Shown here one piece after another: positions 51,444 through 59,874 of a DNA stretch of 64,000 bases. Below the pieces are notes generated by a model. That model ran no database searches and was not told the origin of the DNA. It was given only the letters and a program-made list of their open reading frames with translations. The stretch's first letter is position 1; the number at the start of each line of letters is the position of its first letter. The position numbers and the translations under genes are program-made. The stretch is from Bosea sp. RAC05 (GTDB lineage Bacteria; Pseudomonadota; Alphaproteobacteria; Rhizobiales; Beijerinckiaceae): assembly GCF_001713455.1 (NCBI RefSeq), contig NZ_CP016464.1, positions 4,574,001 through 4,638,000 of the forward strand, written 5' to 3'.

Positions 51444-52447
51444 CGTTGCGACGAGATGTTGAAGCGATCCAGCAGCTCGATGGCTTTTCTATATTGCTTA
51501 TCCCAAATGGCGCGTTCTTTATAATTTAGCACAATCGAAAATTTCATTTTTTTGTAATCTGAGTACAGCGTGCATTTATTTGAAGTATCTTCGTCATCAT
51601 GCGTCGCCCTGCAGAATACAACGTACTCATAAGGATTTTCTTTGATAAAATATCTCGGAGAGGCATAGTATGGTTTGTATGAATTGTTGGCCTGACGCCT
51701 GCTGTTGAGCATTCCTTGCGGCCCAAAGCCTTGCCCGCAAAGGTAAGGGTTGGCCTGCGGCGGAGAGCCAGGCTCGGGCCGAAGCGCCTCGGGAACGTCG
51801 AAGACCCATAGGCCCGAGACGGGGTCGGTCGTCAGCGTGCAATGGCCGGCAGCAGCCTGCTCGCGCCACCGCGGAAGAAACGTCAAATGCTGCTGCGGTG
51901 CCAGCCAGTTGCCCACCTCAATGGAAATCTCTTGTTCGCCAGCCGCTCTGCGCCGTTGGGCCTCGGCGCGGTCTTCGCAGTCGGGCGTCACGGCGCCTTG
52001 CGTGCAATCGCGCCAGGACCTCATTAAAACGCCGCGGGTGGGATCGAAACTGTGGCTCCAGACAGAGAACATCACCTGTTCGCCCTGGCCAGCGCGATAG
52101 GCCCGTCCCCGTGGGATCGCCATGTAGTAGGCGCCCGGCGCCTCGAATACGAGCGTTCCGCCGCCTTCCCGGCGCAGGGTCGCGCGCACCGGCTTCATAC
52201 TGTCGATGCCGACCCATCCCACCGAGCGCGGATCCTGCGTCGTGCCGGTGATCGCGCCCAACATCCGCCCGAACATGAGGTCCGAGCAGGCGTAGAGCCC
52301 GAATCCGACCAGCGCAGCCGTCACCACGACCTTGCCAATCCTTGCCGCTCCACCACCGGGCGCACCGGACGTGTTGGTCAAGCCGCCACCGACCGGTGCC
52401 GGAGGCTCGGCCGATGCGGGCGTTTCTGGGCTGCCCGTTGTGTTCAT
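51440..52447 (-). CDS. orphan single-pass membrane protein of unknown function
   Basis: The protein has 335 residues from the ATG at 52447. A Pro/Gly-rich cytosolic tail is followed by one membrane segment near residues 40-56 (IGKVVVTAALVGFGLYACSDL). The rest (about 270 residues) is probably periplasmic with several Cys. I recognise no domain. The last 90 or so residues (about 51440-51710) are coded by AT-rich DNA with rare codons, while the first two-thirds are GC-rich like the neighbourhood. This suggests a chimeric or partly imported gene. Confidence 0.7.
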   Translation of the reverse strand: MNTTGSPETPASAEPPAPVGGGLTNTSGAPGGGAARIGKVVVTAALVGFGLYACSDLMFGRMLGAITGTTQDPRSVGWVGIDSMKPVRATLRREGGGTLVFEAPGAYYMAIPRGRAYRAGQGEQVMFSVWSHSFDPTRGVLMRSWRDCTQGAVTPDCEDRAEAQRRRAAGEQEISIEVGNWLAPQQHLTFLPRWREQAAAGHCTLTTDPVSGLWVFDVPEALRPEPGSPPQANPYLCGQGFGPQGMLNSRRQANNSYKPYYASPRYFIKENPYEYVVFCRATHDDEDTSNKCTLYSDYKKMKFSIVLNYKERAIWDKQYRKAIELLDRFNISSQR

Positions 52448-52652
52448 GCCGAGGACGCCCTCTCGGCCCAAACCCTCCGCTGGGCCACTTCCGCCCAGTC
52501 TCGCGCCCTGCGATTGACGAGCCCTTGCAGCAAAGGCGTCGTTTTCAGCGCATCGGGGTTGAGGAGATGCGATCGATCTCGCTGGATCATTCGAACTCCT
52601 CAGCCTCTCGTCTTGACACGACGTCTTGCCGCGAACCGGTATCTGCTTCGAT

Positions 52653-52683
52653 TGAAAACGCCCTGATGGCGCGCCGTCAGGGC
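52653..52683 (-). terminator. terminator-like hairpin at the L,D-transpeptidase stop
   Basis: Read on the minus strand, GCCCTGA pairs with TCAGGGC around a 10-nt loop and is followed by GTTTTC. The stop codon lies in the first arm. Confidence 0.45.
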
Positions 52684-53207
52684 AGCACGACGACCGGCGT
52701 GCCCATGCGGACGCGGTCGTAGAGATCGGCGACATCGTGGTTGTGCATGCGGAAGCAGCCATAGGAGGCCGCGGTGCCGACCGTGCCCGGCATGTTGGTG
52801 CCGTGGATCGCGTACTCGCCACCCGGGCCCAGCCCGATCACGCGGGCGCCCATCGGATTGCGCGGCGAGCCGCCGGGAATGACGTCGGGCAGGCGCGGAT
52901 TGTCGCGCCTCACCGAGGCCGGCGGCGACCAGGCCGGATCGACCTGCATTTCCTCGACATATTTCACGCCCCGCCACTGCTTGCCGGCCTTGCCGACGGC
53001 AACGGTGTAGCGGATCGCCTCGCCCGGGGCGGTCACCAGATAGAGCCGGCGCTCGCTGGTGCGGATCACGATGGTGCCCGGGCGATAGCGCGGGTCGGGC
53101 GACTGCACCACCTCGCGCGCCGCGCCCTCGCTGGCAGCGGCCGCCCAGAGCGGCAGGGCGAGCCCCGCAGCCAGAACAATCTCCATCGCAGCGCGCCTTG
53201 GGGCCAT
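52677..53207 (-). CDS. YkuD-type L,D-transpeptidase
   Basis: The protein has 176 residues from the ATG at 53207; an ATG 21 bp later is possible. A short signal peptide covers residues 8-30 (MEIVLAAGLALPLWAAAASE). The L,D-transpeptidase domain carries HGTNMPGTVGTAASYGCFRM near residues 138-157, with the catalytic Cys in SYGCFRMHN and conserved His. IVIRTSERRLYLVTAPGEAIRY starts the fold. Such enzymes make 3-3 peptidoglycan cross-links or tether proteins to peptidoglycan in the periplasm. No regulator or partner is adjacent. Confidence 0.88.
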   Translation of the reverse strand: MAPRRAAMEIVLAAGLALPLWAAAASEGAAREVVQSPDPRYRPGTIVIRTSERRLYLVTAPGEAIRYTVAVGKAGKQWRGVKYVEEMQVDPAWSPPASVRRDNPRLPDVIPGGSPRNPMGARVIGLGPGGEYAIHGTNMPGTVGTAASYGCFRMHNHDVADLYDRVRMGTPVVVLP

Positions 53208-53324
53208 GGCCTCTCTCCCTCCGGAACAGTCCGGGCGGAAGCTGGGGTGTCACCCCTGAATCGGCGGTTGAACGATATGGTGAAGGCTGGATTCAGGATG
53301 AATCGCCGCTGAATCGGCCCCGCC

Positions 53325-54158
53325 TCAGGCGGCCGGCGTCAACCGATGCTGCTGCGGCAGCAGGAAGGGCAGGCCGGGAGCCGGAGCCCGGCTGAGCGAG
53401 AGGTCGACCTTGAAGACCTGGCGCAGCAGGGCATCGTCGAGCGTCTTCGCCGGGGCGCCCTGCGCGATGATCTGCCCCTGGTCCATCACCACGAGGTGAT
53501 CGGCATAGGTCACTGCAAGGTTGAGATCGTGCAACACGATCAGCACCGCGACGCCGAGTCCGGCAATGGCGCGGGCCATGTCGAGCAAGGCGAGCTGATG
53601 GCAGAGGTCGAGGCTGGCGATCGGCTCGTCGAGGAACAGCGCCTGCCGGCTGGCGACACTGCGCCCGGCCTCGATCTGGCAGAGCACCCGCGCGAACTGG
53701 ACGCGCTGCTGCTCGCCGCCGGAGAGCGTCTGATAGGCCCGCCCGGCGAGCTCCAGCACGCCTGCGGCCGCGAGGCTCTCGCCGACCAGCGCGTCGCGCC
53801 GCAGCCGCGTCATCGCCCGGCCGATGCCGTCGACGCCGAGGCTCGCGACCTCATAGACGGAGAAGGGGAAAACCAGCCGCGCATGCTGCGCCATCACCGC
53901 CCGCTGGCAGGCCAGCCGCCAGGCCGGAATGGCCGCGAGCGCTTCGCCGTCGAGGCGGATCTCGCCGCCCGAGGGCTTGGCCTCGCCGGTCATCAGCTTG
54001 AGCAGGGTCGACTTTCCGGCGCCGTTGGGCCCGATCAGGATCGTCGTCGTCCCGGGCGCCAGTTCCAGCGAGGCCTCGCGCACGAGGTCGCGTCCGCCGG
54101 CCCGGAAGCTCAGGCTGCGGGCATCGATAAAGGTCTCTCGGGCGGGGGTCTCAGACAT
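53325..54158 (-). CDS. hmuV: heme ABC transporter ATPase HmuV
   Basis: The protein has 277 residues. Walker A is IGPNGAGKSTLLKLMTGE, the signature LSGGEQQRVQFARVL, Walker B ALFLDEPIASLDL, and the H-loop His is in IVLHDLNLAVTYAD. This is the FecE/BtuD/HmuV-type ATPase that powers heme (or siderophore-iron) import. The start overlaps the hmuU stop by 8 bp. With HmuT and HmuU it would take heme from periplasm to cytosol. Confidence 0.92.
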   Translation of the reverse strand: MSETPARETFIDARSLSFRAGGRDLVREASLELAPGTTTILIGPNGAGKSTLLKLMTGEAKPSGGEIRLDGEALAAIPAWRLACQRAVMAQHARLVFPFSVYEVASLGVDGIGRAMTRLRRDALVGESLAAAGVLELAGRAYQTLSGGEQQRVQFARVLCQIEAGRSVASRQALFLDEPIASLDLCHQLALLDMARAIAGLGVAVLIVLHDLNLAVTYADHLVVMDQGQIIAQGAPAKTLDDALLRQVFKVDLSLSRAPAPGLPFLLPQQHRLTPAA

Positions 54159-55089
54159 CGAGCGGCCCCGAGCGGCGCAGCAGCAGCCACAGGAAGAACG
54201 GCGCGCCGATTGCCGCCGTGACGATGCCGATCGGCAATTCGGCAGGAGCGACGACCAGGCGCGCGACGATGTCGGCCCCGACGAGCAGGATCGCGCCGCC
54301 CAGCGCCGAGAGCGGCAGCAGCAGCCGATGATCCGGCCCGATGGCGAGTCGGATCAGATGCGGCACGACGATCCCGACGAAGCCGATCAGCCCGGCGGCG
54401 GCGACGCTCGCCCCGACCGCCAGCGCGACCAGCAGGATCGCCAGCGCCTTGATCCGCTGGACAGGGATGCCGAGATGATAGGCCTCCGCCTCGCCCAGCA
54501 TGAGCCCGTTCAGCCCCCGCGCCAGCAGCGGCATGGCGAGCAGCAGCGGGATGATGATCGGCGCGATGGCGGAGAGCTTGGTCCAGCTCGCCCCGCCGAG
54601 ACTGCCCATCGACCAGAAGGTCAGGTCGCGCAGCTGGCGGTCGTCCGAGATGAAGGCGAGCAGGCCCGTCATCGCCCCGGCCAGGGCGCCCAGCGCGACG
54701 CCCGCGAGCAGCATGGTCGCGACCGAGGTGCGCCCCTGCCGCGTCGCGATGAGATAGAGCGCCAATGTCGAGATCAGCCCGCCGCAGAAGGCCCCGAAGG
54801 GCAGCACGGCGAAGGGCAGCTTCATCAGCGTCCCCGTCAGAAAACGGTCGCCGAGCACGATCGTCGCCGCCGCGGCCAGCCCCGCCCCGGCGGAGACTCC
54901 GACGAGTCCGGGATCGGCCAGCGGATTGCGAAACAGCCCCTGCATCAGCGCGCCCGACACCGCCAGACCGGCCCCCACCAGCAGGCCGAGCAGCACGCGC
55001 GGCACACGGATGTTCATGACCACCAGCACGTCGCGTCCGTCCAGCAGCGCAGCGTCGCCGGTGAACCTGGCCCAGAGAATCTCGGCCAC
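54151..55089 (-). CDS. hmuU: heme ABC transporter permease HmuU (5' end frameshifted)
   Basis: The intact frame gives 312 residues from a GTG at 55089, a FecCD-family permease: NIRVPRVLLGLLVGAGLAVS, GLFRNPLADPGLVGVSAGAG, TFWSMGSLGGASWTKLSAIA and GLIGFVGIVVPHLIRLAIGP. It lacks the first membrane helix of typical HmuU (350-370 residues). The missing piece is present upstream, in another frame, from an ATG at 55256 that overlaps the hmuT stop. One added base in the C run at 55164-55169 would restore a 368-residue protein. So either the copy is frameshifted, or the assembly lost a base here. Confidence 0.88.
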   Translation of the reverse strand: MAEILWARFTGDAALLDGRDVLVVMNIRVPRVLLGLLVGAGLAVSGALMQGLFRNPLADPGLVGVSAGAGLAAAATIVLGDRFLTGTLMKLPFAVLPFGAFCGGLISTLALYLIATRQGRTSVATMLLAGVALGALAGAMTGLLAFISDDRQLRDLTFWSMGSLGGASWTKLSAIAPIIIPLLLAMPLLARGLNGLMLGEAEAYHLGIPVQRIKALAILLVALAVGASVAAAGLIGFVGIVVPHLIRLAIGPDHRLLLPLSALGGAILLVGADIVARLVVAPAELPIGIVTAAIGAPFFLWLLLRRSGPLDV

Positions 55090-55157
55090 CCGCGCGGGCG
55101 GGATGGCGATGGCGCCCTGGCCGATCGCGACGAGCGCCAGCAGGGCGCAGCCCAGCG

Positions 55158-55256
55158 TCAGCGCCCCCCGGCGAGCAGAGCCAGCCGCCGCCGGCCCGCG
55201 ATCAGCGTCGCAAGGCCGGCGGGCAGGTTCGCCGTCGTGCGCGCGGCGAGCGTCAT
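55158..55256 (-). other. hmuU: hmuU 5' fragment ending at a frameshift in a G6 run
   Basis: From the ATG at 55256 the frame runs 32 codons (MTLAARTTANLPAGLATLIA then GRRRLALLAGG) and stops at TGA 55158-55160. The coding-strand run GGGGGG (55164-55169) is the join point: with seven G the frame would continue into ALTLGCALLALVAIGQGAIA and then the permease proper. The ATG forms the expected ATGA overlap with the hmuT stop. Confidence 0.75.
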
Positions 55257-56224
55257 GGTGCGCTGGCGGTCTTCAGCGGCGGCACCGCGGCGTCCGGATA
55301 GATCGCCGCCATCAGGTCGCGCGCGGCCATCGGCGTGCGCGGGCCGAAGCCCAGGAGATAGAGCCCGTCCATGGTGACGAGACGCTTCTGCCGCGCGGCG
55401 GGCGTCTCGGCGAAGGCCGGCATCGCGAAAAGCTCAGCGGGCGTCGTCGCGTGATTGACGTTGTGGCTCATCATCAGGATGACGTCCGGCGCACCGGCCA
55501 TGATCGCCTCGTCGGTCATCGTCTTGTAGCCCTCGATGCCATCCGCGACATTGACCGCACCGGCATGGCGGATGATCGCGTCGGCGGAGCTGTTGCGCCC
55601 GCCGACCATCACGCGCCCGTTCTGCAGCGACAGCACGAAGAGAACGCGCCGCGGCCTGGCGATGCTGCCGCGCAGGGTGGCGAGCTCCGCAAAGCGCGCC
55701 TTCGTCTGGGCCGCGAGCCGCGCGGCCGGCTCGGCCGCTCCCAGCGCCCGGCCGATCGCCTCGATCTTGGCGCTGACGCCCGCCTCGCTCGTCTCGTCGG
55801 CGACGCGCACGATGCCGACGCCGGATTCGTTCAGCAGGGAGACGGCGCCCGGCGGGCCGGCGCCGTCGACGAGCATCACCATCGACGGCTTCAGCGAGAG
55901 CACGCCCTCGGCCGACAGGGCGCGCACATAGCCCACATTGGCCTTGTCGCGCAGCGCGTCGGGCGGGAACTGGCTGGTCGAATCGACCCCGACGATGCGG
56001 TCCTGCAATCCGAGCGCGTAGATCACCTCGGTGACAACCCCGCCCACCGACACGATGCGCGGCTGCGCCTGGCCGTGAGCGGGCCCGATCAAGCCGCCCG
56101 GCAGCAACGGGCTGAGGGCCACCAGGGCGGTGAGGCCGAGGGCCGCGGCGAGTTCGCGCCGGCCGGGCATCCGGCGTCGCTCTCGACAGAGGATATCGCG
56201 CATTCGCATGAGGAGGTCTCCCAC
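55253..56224 (-). CDS. hmuT: heme-binding periplasmic protein HmuT
   Basis: The protein has 323 residues. A signal peptide spans about residues 20-52 (LAAALGLTALVALSPLLPGG). The class-III binding-protein fold shows RIVSVGGVVTEVIYALGLQD, VGVDSTSQFPPDA and the long helix region. ISMV-like repeat GAPDVILMMSHNVNHATTPA and DGLYLLGFGPRT match HmuT. It binds heme in the periplasm and passes it to HmuUV. It is first in the operon, divergent from hmuQ. No TonB-dependent receptor lies in the window. Confidence 0.9.
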   Translation of the reverse strand: MGDLLMRMRDILCRERRRMPGRRELAAALGLTALVALSPLLPGGLIGPAHGQAQPRIVSVGGVVTEVIYALGLQDRIVGVDSTSQFPPDALRDKANVGYVRALSAEGVLSLKPSMVMLVDGAGPPGAVSLLNESGVGIVRVADETSEAGVSAKIEAIGRALGAAEPAARLAAQTKARFAELATLRGSIARPRRVLFVLSLQNGRVMVGGRNSSADAIIRHAGAVNVADGIEGYKTMTDEAIMAGAPDVILMMSHNVNHATTPAELFAMPAFAETPAARQKRLVTMDGLYLLGFGPRTPMAARDLMAAIYPDAAVPPLKTASAP

Positions 56225-56393
56225 CGGCAGCGCGCCTGATCGCCCGGCACAAGCCGAAGACAGGCGCTGTTGCCAACAGCCATCGAATTGACCAAGTAAT
56301 TGCCAGTTTTTAATTATTCAAAACTGAACTTAAACTCGGCGTTGTTGACGTTGATATTCAGGTTTACTAGAAGCGGTCAAGGGCGCGACGAGA

Positions 56394-56421
56394 GGCGCGA
56401 CATCGTGCAGGATGTCGCGCC
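56394..56421 (+). promoter_or_regulatory. perfect 11-bp hairpin in the hmuQ leader
   Basis: GGCGCGACATC (56394-56404) and GATGTCGCGCC (56411-56421) pair fully around GTGCAG. No T-run follows, so it is not a simple terminator. It lies 68 bp before the hmuQ ATG and could be an operator or a structured leader. The AT-rich stretch upstream (about 56290-56375) is a probable promoter zone for both directions. Confidence 0.5.
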
Positions 56422-56489
56422 GCAGAGGCCTTTCGCTGCGCCGATGCAACGGCCCGGCGGTACCGGAACCCGAGAACAGGACCATCCCG

Positions 56490-56837
56490 ATGTTCATCGC
56501 CATGAACCGCTTCAAGGTCGCCAAGGGCCAGGAGGCCGCGTTCGAAACCGTCTGGGCGACCCGCAAGACCCGCCTCGACGAGATGCAGGGCTTCATGGCC
56601 TTCCACCTGCTCAAGGGCCCGGAGCGCGACGACCACACGCTCTACTCCTCGCACACGACCTGGGCCTCGAAGGCGGACTTCACCGCCTGGACCAAGTCGG
56701 AGCAGTTCCGCGAGTCCCACCGCAACGCCGGCGAGAAGCGCGAGCAGCCGCTCTTCCTGGGCCATCCGGAGTTCGAGGGCTTCGAGACCGTCCTCAGCGA
56801 GACCAACCCCCGCCGCCCGCTCCAGGCGGCCGAGTGA
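56490..56837 (+). CDS. hmuQ: IsdG/HmuQ-like heme-degrading monooxygenase
   Basis: It is a 115-residue dimeric alpha-beta barrel protein from the ATG at 56490 (MFIAMNRFKVAKGQEAAFE). FIAMNRFKV, FHLLKGPERDDHTLYSSHT and KADFTAWTKSEQFRESHRNAG are the signature blocks; the NRF Asn and SHRNAG His are heme-site residues. It opens the heme ring, releasing iron, in the cytosol, and so pairs with HmuTUV. The HutX gene begins 10 bp after its stop. Confidence 0.88.
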   Translation: MFIAMNRFKVAKGQEAAFETVWATRKTRLDEMQGFMAFHLLKGPERDDHTLYSSHTTWASKADFTAWTKSEQFRESHRNAGEKREQPLFLGHPEFEGFETVLSETNPRRPLQAAE

Positions 56838-56847
56838 AGGCGCTCTC

Positions 56848-57381
56848 ATGTCGGACAGTCTGACGATCGAAACCGGCCCCGCGGGCGAGGAGCCTCTCGC
56901 CCGGGCACGGCGGATGCTCGCGGAGAAGCCCGATTCCATGGTCGAGTCGGTGGCCAAGGAAACCGGCCTGTCGACGCGGGCCGTGCTCGAGCTGATGCCC
57001 GCCGAGGGCCGTGTCCTGATCGCGCCCGAGCGCTTCGAGGCGCTGTGGCAGGAGCTCGCGACCTGGGGAACAGTGATGTTCCTCGTCCACACCCCCGACA
57101 TCGTGCTCGAATGCGAGGGCGCGCTGCCGGTCGGCTCCTTCGGCCATGGCTATTACAACATCCATGGCGACAGCCCGATCGGCGGGCACATCAAGGCGTC
57201 CAACTGCGCCGCGATCTATGTCGTCGACCGCCAGCTCACCAGCCGCCGCGTCTGCTCGGTGCAGTTCTTCAACGGCGACGGCGAGGTGATGTTCAAGGTG
57301 TTCGTCCGGCGGGACGCCCAGCGCGCCTTGCTGCCCGACCAGCTCGACCGCTTCGAGGCGCTGAAGACGAAATTCGTCTGA
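56848..57381 (+). CDS. hutX: HutX heme utilisation carrier protein
   Basis: The protein has 177 residues. ARRMLAEKPDSMVESVAKET and VLELMPAEGRVLIAPERFEALWQEL match the N-terminal HutX region. GSFGHGYYNIHGDSPIGGHI with SNCAAIYVVDRQLTSR is the heme-site and core region, and FNGDGEVMFKVFVRRD follows. HutX carries heme in the cytosol and delivers it to a degrading enzyme, here probably HmuQ. The gene forms an operon with hmuQ, closed by a Rho-independent terminator. Confidence 0.9.
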   Translation: MSDSLTIETGPAGEEPLARARRMLAEKPDSMVESVAKETGLSTRAVLELMPAEGRVLIAPERFEALWQELATWGTVMFLVHTPDIVLECEGALPVGSFGHGYYNIHGDSPIGGHIKASNCAAIYVVDRQLTSRRVCSVQFFNGDGEVMFKVFVRRDAQRALLPDQLDRFEALKTKFV

Positions 57382-57410
57382 CCGCCATCCGATGGCCCTA
57401 TTCCTGGCGT

Positions 57411-57443
57411 CTGTGCCCGCCTCCCGGGCGCAGGCCCCTTTTT
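57411..57443 (+). terminator. Rho-independent terminator of hmuQ-hutX
   Basis: CTGTGCCCG pairs with CGGGCGCAG around CCTCC, then GCCCCTTTTT. It lies 30 bp after the hutX stop. Confidence 0.7.
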
Positions 57444-57516
57444 GGTTTGAGATGGCGAATCTTCACCGCGCGTTAACCATGTCGGCGCAGCCTTCCTGCT
57501 CCAGGGCCTATCCATC

Positions 57517-58971
57517 GTGACTGTCGACATCGGCTCCGGTTCGCCGGACCGCGACCAGAACATGCGGGATGACGGCCTGCCCGATGGTCCAGCCTTGGGG
57601 ATGGACATGGTCGCTCACGTCGTACTCGAACGGGCCAGCTTCCCGCCCCGTCGCCCCGCGCGGTCGCTCGCCCAGGGCCGGGGCCTCGCCGCGCGGGTCC
57701 CCGCCATTCGCCAACGCGTCGGCGCGGCGATGCTGCTCGGGCTGCGCTTCGTCCAGGCGCGGCTGATCTCCGTCTGGGGATTGCTCGTTGCCGCCTACTT
57801 CTGCCCGCCATCGATTTTTGCTGCCTTCGCGGTCTTCAGCGCAGCCGCCTCCTTCGTCTCGATCCCGGCGCTGATGCGGCTCGAGGCGGTCTTTTTCCGC
57901 AGCAATGCGCGCTATGAACTCGCCCTCGCCTTCAGGCTCGCATCGGCGAGCGGCGCCGTCTTCCTGGGCCTGGCGGCAGTCGCCCTGCTCCTGATCGTCC
58001 AGCTGGGCTGGCTGCCGCCCGCCATCGGGCTGATCTTCTTCCTGTCGCTGGCGGCCCGCATCGTGCTGCGCCTGCTCTGGGCGGAGGCGACGGCCGAGGG
58101 CGACTTCCGGGCGATCGGCAACAGCAATCTGGTCCAGGCCATCGTCCAGCCGCTGCTGATGCTGGTGCTGATCGGCGTGTTCGGGCCCAAGGCGCTGGCG
58201 CTGTTCCTCGCCGACGCGCTGGGACATTGCGCGGCAGCGCTCTACATCCTCGCCCGCCGCAGCGGGAGCATCCTGACGCTGGCGCATCCCCGCCTCTGGT
58301 CGCTGCGCGGACTGGCCTGGGGCCTCGCGCGCTGGAGCGACGCGCCGCGCATCCTCCTGCCCTCGGCGCTGCTCTCCTTCGGTTTCACCACGGCCCCGCT
58401 CCTGGCCCTCCCCTATGCCGAGAATCCGCTGCTCGCCGCGCAAGTGGCGCTGGCGATGCGCCTGCTCGACATGCCGACGCAAATGTACGGAACCGTCTCC
58501 GGCCCGCTGGTGATGAACGGGCTGCGCGCCCAGTCGGGGCCGGGGCGCCGGTCCTGGATCCGCTGGGCCATGCTCGGCCTCGCTGCGGCGGCCATCGGCG
58601 TCTTCCTGCCCATCGCCATCGGCGCGCACCAGTTCGACAGCATCTTCGATGGCAGCAAATGGTCCGGCCTGGGCGAGGTGATTGCCGTGATGACGCTGTT
58701 CTATGCCGGCATCGCGCTGTTCAACCCGCTGCACGACATCGCCGCGAGTTCGCGGACCACGGCCTGGCAACTGGCGTCCCACGCGATCGCGCTGGTCGCG
58801 ATCGTCGCGACGATCCTCTGGTTCGGAAACCTCTCGCGCGAATTGCTCTATGCGGTGGGCTTCATTTCGGTCGGCCGCGCCCTCGCCCACGTCCTGCTCG
58901 TCTGGCTCGGCGGCGAGGAGCGGGAGACCATCCCGGACAGCGCGTCCGGCGCGCGTCCAGCGGCGGGCTGA
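57517..58971 (+). CDS. Wzx/MATE-like polysaccharide export membrane protein
   Basis: The longest frame (484 residues) starts at a GTG at 57517; ATGs at 57562 and 57601 are also possible, and the first 60 residues look disordered. About a dozen hydrophobic segments follow (RLISVWGLLVAAYFCPPSIFAAF, SAAASFVSIPALMRLEAVFF, and more). The arrangement is like lipid-linked oligosaccharide flippases of the MATE/Wzx type, but no diagnostic motif is certain. No glycosyltransferase is adjacent. The stop is 3 bp from the convergent phosphatase stop. Confidence 0.6.
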   Translation: MTVDIGSGSPDRDQNMRDDGLPDGPALGMDMVAHVVLERASFPPRRPARSLAQGRGLAARVPAIRQRVGAAMLLGLRFVQARLISVWGLLVAAYFCPPSIFAAFAVFSAAASFVSIPALMRLEAVFFRSNARYELALAFRLASASGAVFLGLAAVALLLIVQLGWLPPAIGLIFFLSLAARIVLRLLWAEATAEGDFRAIGNSNLVQAIVQPLLMLVLIGVFGPKALALFLADALGHCAAALYILARRSGSILTLAHPRLWSLRGLAWGLARWSDAPRILLPSALLSFGFTTAPLLALPYAENPLLAAQVALAMRLLDMPTQMYGTVSGPLVMNGLRAQSGPGRRSWIRWAMLGLAAAAIGVFLPIAIGAHQFDSIFDGSKWSGLGEVIAVMTLFYAGIALFNPLHDIAASSRTTAWQLASHAIALVAIVATILWFGNLSRELLYAVGFISVGRALAHVLLVWLGGEERETIPDSASGARPAAG

Positions 58972-58974
58972 GCC

Positions 58975-59697
58975 CTATTCGCGTCGGATCAGCCGGTCCG
59001 CCAGCAGGGACGACAGCAGCCCGGGCTTGAAGCTGCTCTCCAGCCGCGCCGGGTCGTAGACGTCGCGGACCCAGTCCAGGAAGGGGAGGCCCTTCGCCTC
59101 GCCCTCGACACGATAGGCGTCGAAGAAGGCGTCGAGGATGCCCGTCTTGGCGAAACGGAAATGACCATAGCGCAGCGACAGCTGCCGCGTCGCCTCGTCG
59201 AGCGGACGCCCTTCATGGATCAGGAGATAGAGCGCCGAGAAGAAGCCGGCCCGGTCCGCGCCCGACTTGCAGTGGACGAGCGCCGGTTCCTGCAGCGAGG
59301 CGAAGAACTCGCCCGCACCGAGGATGGTCTCGCGATCGGGCGCGCCACGCGAGCGCAGCACGAAATCGACCAGCGCGATGCCGTGGCGCTCGCAGGCCTC
59401 CCGTTGCAGCGGCCAGGAGCCGTGCTCACGCCCGCCGCGCAGATTGACGATGGTCTTCACGCCCTGGCTCGCAAACCAGGCGATCTGCCCCGGCGCGGGC
59501 TGCGCCGCCCGCCACAGCTTCGGCGTGACGCGATGCGCGTTGAGATAGGCGAGGCGGAAGATGCCGTGGTCGACCAGCAGCATGTTGGCCCAGGCGCGCA
59601 GGCGCTGGCCGCGGCTCTCGATCGGGCGGTCCCAGCGGGCGATCCGCGCCATGCGCCTGGCATAGCGCTCCTCGTCCGGGCGCAGGCGGCTCAGCAT
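58975..59697 (-). CDS. protein tyrosine/dual-specificity phosphatase-like protein
   Basis: The protein has 240 residues. The catalytic P-loop is [19 protein letters not shown] (H-C-x5-R), near residue 147. A general-acid Asp candidate is in [36 protein letters not shown] is the typical segment before the P-loop in bacterial tyrosine phosphatases. Substrates could be phosphotyrosine proteins or phosphoinositide-like or sugar phosphates. It converges with the flippase-like gene and precedes no obvious partner. Confidence 0.85.
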   Translation of the reverse strand: MLSRLRPDEERYARRMARIARWDRPIESRGQRLRAWANMLLVDHGIFRLAYLNAHRVTPKLWRAAQPAPGQIAWFASQGVKTIVNLRGGREHGSWPLQREACERHGIALVDFVLRSRGAPDRETILGAGEFFASLQEPALVHCKSGADRAGFFSALYLLIHEGRPLDEATRQLSLRYGHFRFAKTGILDAFFDAYRVEGEAKGLPFLDWVRDVYDPARLESSFKPGLLSSLLADRLIRRE

Positions 59698-59874
59698 GGG
59701 CGCGCCCTGCGCGGCGAGCGGCGGCTCGAATGGCGTGTCATGTCGCGCCCGATAGCAGCGGAGGGCCCCCTGCGCAAATCGCCGCGGCCGTGGCTAGGGC
59801 CAAGGTCGGGCTTGGCGTTTGCCGCGCGAACCCTCATAAGACCCGCGTTTCCCATCCTGACAGGTTTCCACTCC

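Noticed and set aside
51450..51720. AT-rich patch as a mobile element remnant
   Set aside because: No transposase, terminal repeats or target duplication visible; the reading frame of the host gene runs through it.
56290..56375. Irr or RirA box in the hmu promoter gap
   Set aside because: The AT-rich stretch has no sequence I can match with confidence to either consensus.
56225..56489. hemP/hmuP small regulator gene in the divergent hmu gap
   Set aside because: No short frame with the HemP-type motif could be found; the gap is AT-rich and looks regulatory.
57508..58890. 460-residue open frame opposite the flippase-like gene
   Set aside because: Gln/Arg/Asp-rich, no hydrophobic segments, while the plus-strand frame has clear membrane helices.
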